Assembly (NCBI RefSeq): GCF_003002095.1
Contig: NZ_PVZC01000001.1
Span: forward strand, 806,001-870,000
From: Allonocardiopsis opalescens
GTDB taxonomy: Bacteria > Actinomycetota > Actinomycetes > Streptosporangiales > Streptosporangiaceae
Length of the DNA: 64,000 nt
Direction of reading: 5' to 3'
Shown: positions 8,860-18,221 of the stretch, piece by piece
Layout of the letters: every line of letters starts with the position of its first letter
Numbering within the stretch: the stretch's first letter is position 1
Program-made: the position numbers and the translations under genes
Notes under the pieces: model-generated
Told to the model about the DNA's origin: nothing
The model's database searches: none
What the model saw: the letters and a program-made list of their open reading frames with translations, nothing else

Positions 8860-8956
8860 CGGCGGGCCCCTGGGGACGGCAGGGGCGCCTGGCGGAGCTT
8901 CGGCGGCGGGGGCCGCGGGGAGACCGACGGGAGCCGGGGGCGTCCCGCCGGTGCCG

Positions 8957-9760
8957 TCAGTCCTCGGTGGTCAGCGCCTGGCGGAGCTGGGCGAGGGTGC
9001 GGGCCAGTAGCCGGGAGACGTGCATCTGCGAGATGCCCAGCTCGGCCGCGATCTGCGACTGGGTCATATTGCCGAAGAAGCGCAGCAGCAGGATCTTCTT
9101 CTCCCGCGCCGGAAGCTGCTCCAGCAGCGGCTTGAGGGATTCGCGGTACTCGACGCCCTCCAGCGCCTCGTCCACCATGCCGAGCGAGTCGGCCACCGCC
9201 GGGGCGTCCTCGTCACCGCTGTCGGGGGCGTCCAGCGAGACGGTGGAGTAGGCGTTGGCGGACTCCAGGCCCTCCAGCACCTCCTCCTCGGACATGCCGA
9301 GGTGCTCGGCCAGCTCGTGGACGGTGGGCGCCCGGCCCTGGCGCTGGGCCAGGTCGCTGATCGCCTTCGTCAGGGAGAGCTTGAGCTCCTGCAGCCGGCG
9401 CGGCACCCGCACCGCCCAGCCCTTGTCGCGGAAGTGCCGCTTGATCTCGCCGACGATGGTGGGGGTGGCGTAGGTGGAGAACTCCACGCCCCGCTCCAGG
9501 TCGAAGCGGTCGATCGACTTGATCAGCCCGATGGTGGCGACCTGGGTGAGGTCGTCGAGCCACTCGCCGCGGTTGCGGAAGCGGCGGGCGAGGTACTCCA
9601 CCAGCGGAAGGTGCAGCTCGACCAGCTGGTCGCGCACCCGCTGGCGCTCGGGATCGTCCAGGGTCAGGTGGGTCAGGCGCTCGAACAGCTGCCGGGCGCG
9701 AGCGCGGTCGGGGACCGCGTGGTCTGTGTTCGCCGTCAGAGCCGACCCCTTCCCGCTCAC
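8957..9760 (-). CDS. SigB/SigF/SigG-family RNA polymerase sigma factor
   Basis: This 267-residue group 3 sigma factor has region 2 (HLPLVEYLARRF to FSTYATPTIVGEIKRHFRD), region 3 (QGRAPTVHELAEHLGMSEEEV) and a region 4 helix-turn-helix (MTQSQIAAELGISQMHVSRLL). It belongs to the stress and sporulation sigma class common in Streptomyces and relatives. It starts with GTG overlapping the stop of the upstream anti-sigma gene by four bases, the classic rsbW-sigB arrangement, so the two are made in a fixed ratio and the sigma is held inactive by partner binding until an anti-anti-sigma releases it. No anti-anti-sigma gene is in the window. Confidence 0.93.
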   Translation of the reverse strand: MSGKGSALTANTDHAVPDRARARQLFERLTHLTLDDPERQRVRDQLVELHLPLVEYLARRFRNRGEWLDDLTQVATIGLIKSIDRFDLERGVEFSTYATPTIVGEIKRHFRDKGWAVRVPRRLQELKLSLTKAISDLAQRQGRAPTVHELAEHLGMSEEEVLEGLESANAYSTVSLDAPDSGDEDAPAVADSLGMVDEALEGVEYRESLKPLLEQLPAREKKILLLRFFGNMTQSQIAAELGISQMHVSRLLARTLAQLRQALTTED

Positions 9761-10182
9761 ACCGACCCCGGCATGGCGCGGTGCTTGTGCAGCACGATGG
9801 TGACGCGGTCGTCGGCGTCGGCGAAGGCGTCGACGTCTCCGGCCAGGGCGCTGAGCACGGTCCAGGCGAAGGTGTCGCGCTCGGGCAGCCGGCCGTCGGC
9901 GCTGAGGACGGAGACCGAGATCCGCATGCCGGTGTCGGTCAGCTCGAACTCGGCGGTGAGGTCGGTTCCCGGCAGCGCCTGGGCGAGCAGCATCGCGCAG
10001 GCCTCGTCGACGCCGATGCGCAGGTCCTCGATGTCGTCGAGGGTGAAGTCGAGGCGCGCCGCCAGCCCCGCCGTCGCCGTGCGGAGCACGGAAAGGTAGG
10101 CGCTGGCCGCGGGCATCCGCACGGTCACCGCGTCGCGCACGGCGGCGAACCCGGCCGGTGGTGCGGCGGTATCTTCGGTCAC
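9757..10182 (-). CDS. RsbW-like anti-sigma factor (HATPase_c serine kinase)
   Basis: The 141-residue protein has the GHKL/HATPase fold of RsbW and SpoIIAB: an N box in DLRIGVDEACAMLLAQA and a C-terminal beta segment DDRVTIVLHKHR. The usual G1 box DxGxG is poorly conserved, so kinase activity is uncertain, which is common in actinobacterial RsbW homologues. It should bind the sigma factor encoded immediately downstream. Its GTG is preceded by GGGGAGGG. A TAGGTT element about 40 bp upstream is a possible -10; I saw no clear SigB-type GTTT/GGGTAT promoter. Confidence 0.88.
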   Translation of the reverse strand: MTEDTAAPPAGFAAVRDAVTVRMPAASAYLSVLRTATAGLAARLDFTLDDIEDLRIGVDEACAMLLAQALPGTDLTAEFELTDTGMRISVSVLSADGRLPERDTFAWTVLSALAGDVDAFADADDRVTIVLHKHRAMPGSV

Positions 10183-10289
10183 GTCCCTCCCCTAGCGAGT
10201 GCGTCCTGCATGCAACCTACCGTGTCCGCGGGACGTCCTGGTGCAGAGAACCCGCCGCGCTGCGGGCCTTCCGGCCGCCCGCGCGGGGG

Positions 10290-10763
10290 TCACCCGGCGA
10301 GTCGACGGAGTTCGTCGCCGTCGACCCGTTGAACCGTCCACTCGTCCATCGGCCGCGCGCCGATCGAGCGGTAGAAGGCGATGGCCGGCGCGTTCCAGTC
10401 CAGGACCGACCACTCCATCCGGGCGTAGCCGCGCTCGACGCAGACGCCGGCCAGCTCGGCCATCAGAGCGCGCCCGTGGCCCCGGCCGCGCGCCTCGGGG
10501 CGCACGTAGAGGTCCTCCAGGTACAGGCCGTGGCGGCCGGTCCAGGTGGAGTAGGTGACGTACCACAGCGCGAAGCCGACGACCCCGGCCCCGTCGCCGT
10601 CGTCGGCGACGTGGGCGAAGACGGCGGGGGACGGGCCGAACAGCGACCGGTGGAGGTCGTCGGCGGTGGCCCGCACTTCGTGCAGTGCCTTCTCGTACTC
10701 GGCGAGGTCGCGGACCAGCCGCAGGATGACGGGGACGTCGCCGGGCTCGCATGGACGGATCAC
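10290..10763 (-). CDS. GNAT-family N-acetyltransferase
   Basis: The 157-residue protein is a single GNAT domain. The acetyl-CoA-binding motif A is LYVRPEARGRGHGRALM, preceded by the beta4 strand LYLEDLYV and followed by WNAPAIAFYRSIGA. The pattern (EYEKALHEV near residue 23, WYVTYSTWTGRHGLYLEDL) is that of the diamine/spermidine-acetyltransferase-like subgroup, but no substrate is asserted. The GTG start follows a TAGCGT -10 by six bases, so it is probably leaderless. It is a single gene 107 bp upstream of the anti-sigma gene on the same strand. Confidence 0.88.
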   Translation of the reverse strand: MIRPCEPGDVPVILRLVRDLAEYEKALHEVRATADDLHRSLFGPSPAVFAHVADDGDGAGVVGFALWYVTYSTWTGRHGLYLEDLYVRPEARGRGHGRALMAELAGVCVERGYARMEWSVLDWNAPAIAFYRSIGARPMDEWTVQRVDGDELRRLAG

Positions 10764-10769
10764 CCGTCC

Positions 10770-10775
10770 ACGCTA
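10770..10775 (-). promoter_or_regulatory. Leaderless -10 element of the GNAT gene
   Basis: TAGCGT on the minus strand, six bases before the GTG at 10763. Confidence 0.55.
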
Positions 10776-10950
10776 GTGGACCTGCGGCGCCGCTCGGACC
10801 GGCCGGGCGGTCCGGCCGCCGGGGGAAGGCCGCCGGAACGGCCGCACCCGGACCGGGCGGGCCGCGCTCTCGCGGTCCCCCGGTCCGGGTGCGGGCCCGC
10901 CGGGCGCCGGATCGCGGCGGACGGCGGGCGGAGCCTGATGGAGCCGCGGG

Positions 10951-11364
10951 TCAGGCGGCCGCCTTCTTGGTCTCCCAGAAGATCTGGTCGATCTCGGCGA
11001 TGGCGTCGAGGAGCTTCTGGCCATCGGCGGGGTCGACCGAGCCCTTGCCGCCGGCGGCGCCGGCGAGCTTCGTCGCCTTGTTGAACAGCTCGTGCAGCTG
11101 CGGGTACTTCTCGAAGTGCGGCGGCTTGAAGTAGTCGGTCCACAGGACCCAGAGGTGGTGCTTGACCAGGTCGGCGCGCTGCTCCTTGATCTGGATGGCG
11201 CGGGCGCGGAAGACGGGGTCGTCGTTGCTCTGGTACTTCTCCTGGATCGCCTTGACCGATTCTGCCTCGATCCGGGCCTGTGCCGGGTCGTACACGCCGC
11301 ACGGCAGGTCGCAGTGCGCGTGCACGGTGGTCTTCGGCTCGAGGAGACGTGCGATCAGCCTCAT
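10951..11364 (-). CDS. sodN: Nickel superoxide dismutase SodN
   Basis: NiSOD dismutates superoxide in the cytosol with a nickel ion held by the N-terminal hook of the mature protein. Here the precursor is 137 residues; removal of 16 residues exposes His17, giving [10 protein letters not shown] with His1, Cys2 and Cys6 as ligands. The rest ([47 protein letters not shown]) follows streptomycete SodN closely. The ATG at 11364 is supported by GGGAAGGG upstream and by the known precursor length. It is divergent from the dedicated maturation protease. In Streptomyces the gene is nickel-induced through Nur; I did not identify a Nur box with confidence. Confidence 0.97.
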   Translation of the reverse strand: MRLIARLLEPKTTVHAHCDLPCGVYDPAQARIEAESVKAIQEKYQSNDDPVFRARAIQIKEQRADLVKHHLWVLWTDYFKPPHFEKYPQLHELFNKATKLAGAAGGKGSVDPADGQKLLDAIAEIDQIFWETKKAAA

Positions 11365-11460
11365 CGATTCCCTTCCCTCGTGTCGGATCATGGTCCCAAG
11401 CCACGAGGTTACTCCTGTGGCGGAGGAACGGCGGGAACGAGGGTGAGGGGGAGGGGCGGC

Positions 11461-11784
11461 GTGGCAGGCATCGCGGGGCTGTGGACGGTGAAGGTCGCGG
11501 GGGCGTCGATGGCGCCCACGCTGCGGCCGGGCGACTGGCTGCTGGCGCGGCGCGGGGCGGCCGTGCGGCCGGGCGACGTGGTGGTGGCCCGCCGCCCGGA
11601 CCGGCGCGAGCTGCTGGTGGTCAAGCGGGCCGTGCACCGCGACGGCGAGGGCTGGTGGCTGGAGGGCGACAACCCGAGTGCGGCGGCCAACTCCGACAGC
11701 TGGGTGTTCGGCGCGGTGCCGGCCGGGCTGGTGGAGGCGCGGGTGCTGGGGCGCTGGTGGCCGTGGCCGCCGCGGCGGCTGTGA
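11461..11784 (+). CDS. sodX: SodX, nickel-SOD maturation protease (S26 family)
   Basis: SodX is the small signal-peptidase-like protease that trims the SodN propeptide so nickel can bind. The 107-residue protein has the S26 catalytic serine in [13 protein letters not shown] (about residue 15), the general-base lysine in LLVVKRAVH, and the [16 protein letters not shown] segment typical of box D/E. Unlike type I signal peptidases it has no membrane anchor, fitting a cytosolic substrate. The GTG at 11461 is preceded by GGGGGAGGGG. It is divergent from sodN with 96 bp between, a conserved pairing. Confidence 0.92.
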   Translation: MAGIAGLWTVKVAGASMAPTLRPGDWLLARRGAAVRPGDVVVARRPDRRELLVVKRAVHRDGEGWWLEGDNPSAAANSDSWVFGAVPAGLVEARVLGRWWPWPPRRL

Positions 11785-11816
11785 GCGCCCCAGGGCGCGA
11801 GCGCCCGCCGTGCCGG

Positions 11817-11848
11817 CGCCGGGCCGCTCGGTGCCGAGCGGCCCGGCG
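11817..11848. terminator. Strong hairpin between sodX and the ABC operon
   Basis: A perfect inverted repeat with 15-bp arms (CGCCGGGCCGCTCGG and its complement) and a 2-base centre lies between two convergent genes. No U tract. Likely bidirectional terminator. Confidence 0.75.
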
Positions 11849-11866
11849 CGGGACGCGGCCTGCGCC

Positions 11867-12634
11867 TCAGAGGACCTTGGACAGGAAGGCCTTGGTCCGC
11901 TCGTGCCGCGGCCCGGCGAGCACCTCGCGGGGCGGTCCGGTCTCGACCACCACGCCGTCGTCCATGAACACCAGGCTGTCGCCGACCTCGCGGGCGAAGC
12001 CCATCTCGTGGGTGACCACGATCATGGTCATGCCGTCCTCGGCCAGCGCCTTCATCGCGTCCAGCACCTCGCCGACCAGTTCGGGGTCGAGCGCGCTGGT
12101 GGGCTCGTCGAAGAGCATCAGCTTCGGGCGCATGGCCAGCGCGCGGGCGATGGCCACCCGCTGCTGCTGGCCGCCCGACAGCTGGCCGGGGTAGTGGCCG
12201 GTCTTGTCGGCCAGGCCGACCCGTTCGAGCAGGGCGAGGGCGCGCTCGCGCGCCTCGGCCCTGTTCTCCCGCCTGACCTGCACCGGCGCCTCGATGACGT
12301 TCTCCAGCGCCGTCATGTGCGGGAAGAGGTTGAAGCGCTGGAAGACCATGCCGATCTCGCGGCGCTGCGCGGCCACCTCCTTCTCGCGCAGCTCGTACAG
12401 CTTGTCGCCGCGCTGGCGGTAGCCGACCAGCTCGCCGTCGACCCAGAGCCGGCCGGCGTTGATCTTCTCCAGGTGGTTGACGCAGCGCAGGAAGGTGGAC
12501 TTGCCCGAGCCCGACGGGCCGACCACGCAGCAGACCTCGCCGGGGGCGACCGTGATGTCGATGCCCTTCAGCACCTCGGTCCGGCCGAAGCTCTTGTGCA
12601 CCGCTTCGGCCCGCACCATGGGTTCGCCGCTCAT
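11867..12634 (-). CDS. Polar amino-acid ABC transporter, ATP-binding protein
   Basis: This 255-residue ATPase of the GlnQ/HisP class powers the importer encoded just upstream. Visible motifs are Walker [10 protein letters not shown] (about residues 39-47), the Q loop [12 protein letters not shown], the signature [15 protein letters not shown], Walker [13 protein letters not shown] and the H loop VVTHEMG. The ATG overlaps the stop of the permease gene by four bases (ATGA), so the two are translationally coupled. It is the last gene of a binding protein-permease-ATPase unit. The family takes up polar amino acids; the exact ligand is not readable here. Confidence 0.93.
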   Translation of the reverse strand: MSGEPMVRAEAVHKSFGRTEVLKGIDITVAPGEVCCVVGPSGSGKSTFLRCVNHLEKINAGRLWVDGELVGYRQRGDKLYELREKEVAAQRREIGMVFQRFNLFPHMTALENVIEAPVQVRRENRAEARERALALLERVGLADKTGHYPGQLSGGQQQRVAIARALAMRPKLMLFDEPTSALDPELVGEVLDAMKALAEDGMTMIVVTHEMGFAREVGDSLVFMDDGVVVETGPPREVLAGPRHERTKAFLSKVL

Positions 12635-13590
12635 CCGCCGCCTCCGTCTCCGCTGCCACCGCCACCGCCGCCTCCGCCGGTCTGCTCGCGTCCGCTGGAC
12701 AGCAGAGCGGCGGGGCGCGCCGGCCGGGCGGCGCCGCGCTCGCTGCGGCCGAAGTGGCGTTCCAGGAAGTGCTGCCCGACCATCAGGATCGACGACAGCA
12801 GGAGGTACCACAGGCAGACCATGATCAGCATCGGGATGACCTGGTAGGTGCGGCCGTAGATGTTCTGCGCCTGGAAGGTCAGCTCGGCGAAGGGCACCGC
12901 CGCCACCAGGGAGGTGTTCTTCAGCGTCGCGATGGTCTCGTTGCCGGTGGGCGGGATGATGACCCGCATGGCCTGCGGCAGCACGATCCGGCGCATCGTC
13001 TTCGCCCGGCTCATGCCGAGCGCTCCGGCCGCCTCCCGCTGGCCCTCGTCCACCGAGAGGATGCCGGCCCGGACGATCTCGGCCATGTAGGCCGCCTCGT
13101 TGAGGACGAGGCCGAGGGCGGCCGCGGCGGCGGCCGACAGCAGGGTGTTGGTCTCCCAGCTGACGAAGACGGGGCCGAAGGGGATGCCGAGCCCGATCTC
13201 CGGGAAGAGCGCTCCGAGCGAGCCCCAGATCAGCAGCTGGGTGTACAGCGGAGTGGCCCGGAAGACCCACAGGTAGAACCAGGAGATGGCGCGCAGGATG
13301 GGGTTGTCCGAGAGCCGCATCAGCGCCAGCAGCACGCCGCCGACCACGCCGCCGACCATCGCGACGATGGTGAGCCAGACGGTGTTGTACAGCGCGTTCA
13401 TGATCTGCGGCGCGAAGATGTACTCGAACTGCTCCGGCCAGTTGAAGCGCTCGTTGGTGACGAGGGTGTTGACCGCCATCGCGACCAGCACCAGCATCAC
13501 GGCGGCGGCGACCCAGCGGAGGGGGTGCCGGACGGGCACGGCGCGGATCTCCTCCGGCCGTGCCCGGTGCGGGGATTCGTCGACTGTCAT
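12631..13590 (-). CDS. Polar amino-acid ABC transporter, permease
   Basis: The 319-residue protein has an N-terminal basic cytosolic stretch, a first membrane helix (about residues 27-45) and a HisM/GlnP-type permease domain with about five further helices. The EAA-type coupling loop is [26 protein letters not shown] long C-terminal cytosolic tail ends in an unusual glycine-rich run of about 20 residues with a few serines and aspartates, likely disordered. As only one permease gene is present, the channel is probably a homodimer. The start is GTG or ATG near 13590, nine bases after the binding-protein stop. Confidence 0.92.
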   Translation of the reverse strand: MTVDESPHRARPEEIRAVPVRHPLRWVAAAVMLVLVAMAVNTLVTNERFNWPEQFEYIFAPQIMNALYNTVWLTIVAMVGGVVGGVLLALMRLSDNPILRAISWFYLWVFRATPLYTQLLIWGSLGALFPEIGLGIPFGPVFVSWETNTLLSAAAAAALGLVLNEAAYMAEIVRAGILSVDEGQREAAGALGMSRAKTMRRIVLPQAMRVIIPPTGNETIATLKNTSLVAAVPFAELTFQAQNIYGRTYQVIPMLIMVCLWYLLLSSILMVGQHFLERHFGRSERGAARPARPAALLSSGREQTGGGGGGGGSGDGGGG

Positions 13591-13599
13591 ACTGACGGG

Positions 13600-14514
13600 T
13601 CAGCCTACCGTCGGGTTGATCTCGGCGGTCTCGATGGCGCCGTCCTGCACGCCCCACTCCTCCAGGATCGCGGTGTAGGTGCCGTCGTCCATCAGCGACT
13701 GCACCGCGCCCTGGACCGCCTCGTCCAGGCCCTCGGAGTCCTGGCCGACGACCACGCCGTAGGGGGCGGCGTCGTAGGTCTCGCCGATCAGCTCCACCTG
13801 GTTGTTCGTCTGCACCACGGCGTAGCCGACGATGGGGGAGTCGGCCAGCATCGCGACGATGTTCCCGGCCACCAGGTCGGTGTTCACCTCGGTCTGCGCG
13901 CCGCGCACCCGGATGTCGATGGCGGGCTGCCCGGCGTCGGTGCACTCCTGGGAGCGCGCCTCCAGGTCCTCGACCTGCACGGTGCCCTGCTGCACGCCGA
14001 CGGCCAGGCCGCAGGCGTTCTCGGGGTCGACGCCCTCGGGGTTGCCCGCGGCCGCGGCCCAGGAGGTGCCCGCGGTGTAGTAGCTGACGAAGTCGACGAC
14101 CTCCATGCGCTCCTCGTTGATGGTGAACGAGGAGATGCCGATCTCGTACTCGCCGGACTGCACCGAGGGGATGATCGTGTCGAAGCCGGCGTTGCGGATG
14201 TCGGCCTCCAGGCCGAGTCTGCCCGCCACCGCCTGGGCGAAGGCGACGGCCCAGCCGTCGGGGGTGGAGCCGTCCTCGCCGACGAACTCGTTCGGCGGGT
14301 ACTCCAGGTTCATTCCGATGGTGAGCGCGCCGTCCTCGGCGACGCCCTCGGGCAGCAGCTCCTGGAGGGCCGGATCGGCTTCCACCGCCGGCGCGCTCGG
14401 GCTCGCCTCGGCCTCCCCGCCGCCTTCGGTGCCGCCGCCGCACGCCGCCAGGGTGAGCCCGGCCGACAGGATGACCGCGCCGGCCGCGAGCCGGTGGTGG
14501 GTGGAAGAGATCAT
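13600..14514 (-). CDS. Polar amino-acid ABC transporter, substrate-binding lipoprotein
   Basis: The 304-residue lipoprotein begins with a signal peptide ending in the lipobox LAACGGG (Cys about 24), then a Glu/Ala/Pro linker and an SBP family 3 domain ([57 protein letters not shown]). It would deliver a polar amino acid to the adjacent permease at the outer face of the membrane. The ATG at 14514 is chosen because GGAGGA stands eight bases before it and the signal peptide then has normal length. First gene of the three-gene unit, divergent from malic enzyme. Confidence 0.93.
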   Translation of the reverse strand: MISSTHHRLAAGAVILSAGLTLAACGGGTEGGGEAEASPSAPAVEADPALQELLPEGVAEDGALTIGMNLEYPPNEFVGEDGSTPDGWAVAFAQAVAGRLGLEADIRNAGFDTIIPSVQSGEYEIGISSFTINEERMEVVDFVSYYTAGTSWAAAAGNPEGVDPENACGLAVGVQQGTVQVEDLEARSQECTDAGQPAIDIRVRGAQTEVNTDLVAGNIVAMLADSPIVGYAVVQTNNQVELIGETYDAAPYGVVVGQDSEGLDEAVQGAVQSLMDDGTYTAILEEWGVQDGAIETAEINPTVG

Positions 14515-14833
14515 GTGGTGGTCCTCCGCCTCGGTGCCCCTGGGGGCGTGGATGGTGGCCACAGAGTCCGAAAGGACATCATGTGGGCTGACATGAGCAT
14601 GGCCATGGACATTTTGGTGTAGCGAGGCAACGAAACCCATCACCGATGTGTCAGAATCCAGTAACGGGTCACCCCCGATTCAACCTGGCGGCGCGGGCCC
14701 CGGCCGTATCGGACCGCGGCCTCCGCGCACCGCCCGTCACCCTCTTCCACCGGCGCCGCCAGGACGATCACGCTCCTCGGCGGCCCTCCGGGCGCGGCCG
14801 CCACGACACACGACAGACGACAAAGGGGTCTCT
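14515..14833. other. Intergenic region between the amino-acid transporter and malic enzyme
   Basis: 319 bp of divergent promoter region. It holds the SD sequences of both genes and a block (about 14575-14620) with repeated CATG tetramers, whose role is unclear. No confident -35/-10 pair or gene was found. Confidence 0.5.
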
Positions 14834-16021
14834 GTGGCTTCTGAGCCAGCAACTCCAGCAAGCGGCCGCGACGCCGATCCGGCGTTCGCCCTGCACCGCG
14901 GCGGCAAACTCGCGGTGCGGGCCACCGTCGAGGTGAACGACGCCGACGGCCTGTCCCTGGCCTACACCCCCGGGGTGGCGCGGGTGTGCAGCGCCATCGC
15001 GGACGAGCCCGAACTGGTGCACACCTACACCTGGAAGAGCTCCGTGGTCGCGGTCGTCACCGACGGCTCGGCGGTGCTGGGCCTGGGCGACATCGGCCCC
15101 GAGGCGTCGCTGCCGGTGATGGAGGGCAAGTCGCTGCTGTTCAAGCAGTTCGGCGGGGTGGAGTCGGTGCCGCTGGCGCTGGCGTGCACCGAGGTCGACG
15201 ACATCGTCGAGACGGTGGTCCGGCTGGCGCCGTCCTTCGGCGGCATCAACCTGGAGGACATCGCCGCGCCGCGCTGCTTCGAGATCGAGCGGCGGCTGCG
15301 CGAGCGCCTCGACATCCCGGTCTTCCACGACGACCAGCACGGCACCGCGATCGTGGTGCTGGCGGCGCTGAAGAACGCGGCCCGGCTGACCGGGCGCGGC
15401 CTCGGCGAGCTGCGCGTGGTGGTCTCCGGGGCCGGCGCCTCGGCGATCGCCGTCACCAAGATCCTGCTCACCGCCGGCATCGGCGACATCGCCGTGGGCG
15501 ACAGCAAGGGCATCATCCACGCCGGGCGCGACGGCCTGAACCCGGCGAAGGCCGAGATCGCCGAGCTGACCAACAAGGGCGGCCGCAGCGGCTCGATCGA
15601 GTCCGCGCTGGCCGGCGCCGACGTGTTCATCGGGCTGTCGGCCGGGCAGGTGCCCGAGCCGGCGGTCGCCTCGATGGCCCCCGACGCCATCGTCTTCGCG
15701 ATGGCCAACCCCACCCCGGAGATCCACCCGGACGTGGCGCACAAGTACGCGCGGGTGGTGGCCACCGGCCGCAGCGACTTCCCCAACCAAATCAACAACG
15801 TGCTGGCCTTCCCCGGCGTGTTCCGGGGCGCCCTGGATGTGCGGGCCTCCGACATCACCGAGAACATGAAGCTGGCCGCCGCCGAGGCGCTGGCCGGGCT
15901 GGTCGGCGACGACCTGGCCGAGGGGTACATCATCCCCGGCCCGTTCGACGAGCGCGTCGCCCCGGCGATCGCCTCGGCCGTCGCCGAGCAGGCAGGGCGC
16001 GACGGGGTCGCGCGGGTCTGA
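14834..16021 (+). CDS. NAD(P)-dependent malic enzyme
   Basis: Malic enzyme oxidatively decarboxylates malate to pyruvate, feeding gluconeogenic or NAD(P)H needs. The 395-residue protein is the short bacterial form without a phosphotransacetylase domain. It has the tyrosine motif [11 protein letters not shown], the lysine region [22 protein letters not shown] (read in two parts), the metal-binding [10 protein letters not shown], and the Rossmann fingerprint [11 protein letters not shown]. The GTG at 14834 is preceded by AAAGGGG five bases away; longer readings begin in non-conserved sequence. A strong terminator follows, so it is monocistronic. Confidence 0.93.
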   Translation: MASEPATPASGRDADPAFALHRGGKLAVRATVEVNDADGLSLAYTPGVARVCSAIADEPELVHTYTWKSSVVAVVTDGSAVLGLGDIGPEASLPVMEGKSLLFKQFGGVESVPLALACTEVDDIVETVVRLAPSFGGINLEDIAAPRCFEIERRLRERLDIPVFHDDQHGTAIVVLAALKNAARLTGRGLGELRVVVSGAGASAIAVTKILLTAGIGDIAVGDSKGIIHAGRDGLNPAKAEIAELTNKGGRSGSIESALAGADVFIGLSAGQVPEPAVASMAPDAIVFAMANPTPEIHPDVAHKYARVVATGRSDFPNQINNVLAFPGVFRGALDVRASDITENMKLAAAEALAGLVGDDLAEGYIIPGPFDERVAPAIASAVAEQAGRDGVARV

Positions 16022-16041
16022 GGCGGGTTCCGCACGAAGCG

Positions 16042-16080
16042 GCGCAGGCCCCGACCGGTGCGTCCGGTCGGGGCCTGCGC
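16042..16080 (+). terminator. Terminator hairpin after malic enzyme
   Basis: GCGCAGGCCCCGACCGG and its perfect complement form a 17-bp stem around the 5-base loop TGCGT, 21 bases after the stop codon. Confidence 0.85.
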
Positions 16081-16175
16081 GTGTGCGCCGGGTGGACCGA
16101 GGCGCCCGCGCCTGGCGCGGGACCGCCGTCGCGCGGCCCGTGCGGGGCGGCTGGGAGCGCGGGGGCGCGCACTCG

Positions 16176-16181
16176 TAGGGT
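16176..16181 (+). promoter_or_regulatory. Leaderless -10 element of the gene at 16189
   Basis: TAGGGT lies seven bases before the ATG, predicting transcription from the start codon. Confidence 0.55.
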
Positions 16182-16188
16182 GGGCCCC

Positions 16189-17157
16189 ATGTTCGCTGTG
16201 AGCGCGGTACGCGCCGACAAGGACGACCCGCTGGCCGCTCTGGAGTTGGGGGAGCGGCCCGAACCCGAGACGCCCGAGAGCTGGACCACGGTCCAGGTGC
16301 GGGCGGCCTCGCTGAACCACCACGACCTGTGGAGCCTGCGCGGTGTGGGGCTGAGCGCCGACCGGCTGCCGATGATCCTGGGCTGCGACGCCGCCGGGGT
16401 GGCCGAGGACGGCAGCGAGGTGATCGTGCACGGCGTCGTCGGCGACCCCGAGGCGGGCGGCGGCGACGAGACGCTCGACCCGCGCCGCTCGCTGCTGTCG
16501 GAGCGCTGGCCGGGCACCTTCGCCGAACGGGTCCGGGTGCCGCGCCGCAACCTGGTGCCCAAGCCCGCGGCGCTCACCTTCGAGCAGGCCGCCTGCCTGC
16601 CGACGGCCTGGCTCACCGCCTACCGCGTGCTCTTCGACCGGGCCGGGCTGCGGCCGGGCCAGACCGTGCTGGTGCAGGGCGCGGGCGGCGGCGTGGCCAC
16701 CGCGGCGATCGCGCTCGGCCGGGCGGCCGGGGTGCGAGTGTGGGTGACCAGCCGCAGCGAGGCCAAGCGGGCCGCCGCCCTCGAACTCGGCGCCGACCAG
16801 GCCTTCGAGTCAGGGCAGCGGCTGCCCGAGCGGGTGGACGCGGTGCTGGAGAGCGTCGGCCAGGCCACCTGGGCGCACTCCCTGCGCGCCCTGCGCCCCG
16901 GCGGCACGATCGTCGTCGTCGGCGCCACCAGCGGCGAGGCTCCCTCCGCCGAGCTGAACCGCGTCTTCTTCCTCCAGCTGTCGGTGGTCGGCTCCACCAT
17001 GGGCAGCCGCGAGCAGCTGGCCGCCCTGGCCCGCTTCACCGAGGTCTCCGGCGTCCGCCCCGTCATCGACCGCGTCCTGCCGCTGTCGCGCGCCCGCGAG
17101 GGCTTCGCCGCGATGGCGGCCGACGAGCTGTTCGGCAAGGTGGTGTTCACGCCGTAG
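16189..17157 (+). CDS. MDR-family NAD(P)H:quinone-oxidoreductase-like enzyme
   Basis: The 322-residue protein is a zinc-free medium-chain dehydrogenase/reductase. It has the GroES-like N-domain with [12 protein letters not shown] and [12 protein letters not shown], then the nucleotide-binding signature [22 protein letters not shown] and [18 protein letters not shown]. No zinc-binding cysteine set is present, which points to an enoyl- or quinone-reductase-type reaction with NADPH rather than alcohol oxidation. The substrate is unknown. The ATG follows a TAGGGT -10 by seven bases, so the mRNA is probably leaderless. Its last codons overlap a minus-strand antitoxin-like remnant. Confidence 0.87.
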   Translation: MFAVSAVRADKDDPLAALELGERPEPETPESWTTVQVRAASLNHHDLWSLRGVGLSADRLPMILGCDAAGVAEDGSEVIVHGVVGDPEAGGGDETLDPRRSLLSERWPGTFAERVRVPRRNLVPKPAALTFEQAACLPTAWLTAYRVLFDRAGLRPGQTVLVQGAGGGVATAAIALGRAAGVRVWVTSRSEAKRAAALELGADQAFESGQRLPERVDAVLESVGQATWAHSLRALRPGGTIVVVGATSGEAPSAELNRVFFLQLSVVGSTMGSREQLAALARFTEVSGVRPVIDRVLPLSRAREGFAAMAADELFGKVVFTP

Positions 17158-17292
17158 CGAGGGCGACATCCAGGGTGAGGAAAAGCTCCTGCGGCGGTCC
17201 GAACTCCTCGATCAAGGCGGCCAGGGCCTCTCTCAGATCGGCCACGGCCGCATCCGGGTCGGAACCCTCGCCGTGTGCGCCGACCGAGTCGA
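17147..17292 (-). pseudogene. HicB-antitoxin-like C-terminal remnant
   Basis: Reading leftward from about 17292, the frame encodes about 48 residues including GSDPDAAVADLREALAALIEE and ends [12 protein letters not shown] at a TGA at 17147. This looks like the C-terminal half of HicB-type proteins, where the (D/E)EALADLREAL helix follows the small beta domain. No ATG, GTG or TTG is in frame before the PadR gene stops at 17298, and no HicA-like partner is adjacent. I infer a decayed antitoxin or DUF relative; the assignment rests on motif resemblance only. Confidence 0.4.
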
Positions 17293-17297
17293 CCGCC

Positions 17298-18221
17298 TCA
17301 CTCCCGCGGCGGCAGATCGCGGCGGAGGCGGGCGAGGGCGTCGTCCAGGACGGTGCGCAGCCGCGCGGTGGCCGCGTCGGCGGGGCCGGCGGCCTCGCGT
17401 GCGGTCTGGCGGGCCTGGGTGACGAACTCGCGGAGGGCGCGTTCGGCCTCGCGGCGGGCGGGGTCGGTGGCGGCGGCGCCGTGGGCCCACAGTTCGCCCC
17501 AGGCGGCCATCTCGCCGGCCCAGCCCTCCCAGTCGCGCTGCCACCAGGAGTGGGCGGACCGGCGGTCGCGGCGGCGCCGGCCGCCCGTCCCGGCGGCGGG
17601 TTCGTCCTCGGTCGCGCCGCCGGTCCGGTCGTGTTCGGAGCTGCCCGGACCGTCTTCGGCGCCCGGACGGCTCGGACCTCCTAGACCTTCTCCACTGGCC
17701 GGGCCTGCCGCCCCACCCGGGGCCGACGCCGGGTCGCCGCCCTCCGCCGCCGGGCCGTGCCCCCGTGCGGACGGCTCGGCGGCGGAGGGGGCGGACTCGC
17801 CCGCGCCGTGGTCGCGGGTCTGGCGGCGGATGTCGCCGGCGGCCTGCTTGAGTTCGTCGCGCAGGGTGCGGACCATGTCGCGGACGTCGGACTGGACGGT
17901 GCGGGCGGCCTTGTGCACGGAGTCGGTGATCTCGTCCTCCAGTTCGGCGAGTTCGTCCAGGCGGGCGTTGAGTTCGGCGCGGCCGGCGTCGGTGAGGCGG
18001 TAGACCTTGCGGCCGCCCACGTCGTCGTGGGCGACCAGGCCCTCGCGCTCCATCCGGGCCAGCCGCGGGTAGATGGTGCCGGCCGAGGGGGCGTAGATGC
18101 CCATGAAGCGGTCCTCCAGCAGCCGGATGACCTCGTAGCCGTGCCGGGGGCTCTCGTCGAGCAGCTTGAGGAGGTACAGGCGGAGCCGTCCGTGTCCGAA
18201 GATCGTGGCCATCGCGATCAC
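17298..18221 (-). CDS. PadR-family regulator with long disordered linker and C-terminal helices
   Basis: The first 100 residues form a PadR winged helix (LRLYLLKLLDESPRHGYEVI, GTIYPRLARMEREGLV, GRKVYRLTDAGRAEL) followed by the dimer helix. Then come about 100 residues rich in Gly, Ala, Pro and Glu, likely disordered, and a C-terminal helical segment with WWQRDWEGWAGEMAAWGELWAHG. The tryptophan-rich tail is unusual for PadR, whose members are often 110-190 residues; this one is 307. GTG start overlaps the stop of the DUF4097 gene by four bases. Streptomycetes carry similar PadR/DUF4097 pairs. Probably represses its own operon. Confidence 0.88.
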   Translation of the reverse strand: MIAMATIFGHGRLRLYLLKLLDESPRHGYEVIRLLEDRFMGIYAPSAGTIYPRLARMEREGLVAHDDVGGRKVYRLTDAGRAELNARLDELAELEDEITDSVHKAARTVQSDVRDMVRTLRDELKQAAGDIRRQTRDHGAGESAPSAAEPSARGHGPAAEGGDPASAPGGAAGPASGEGLGGPSRPGAEDGPGSSEHDRTGGATEDEPAAGTGGRRRRDRRSAHSWWQRDWEGWAGEMAAWGELWAHGAAATDPARREAERALREFVTQARQTAREAAGPADAATARLRTVLDDALARLRRDLPPRE

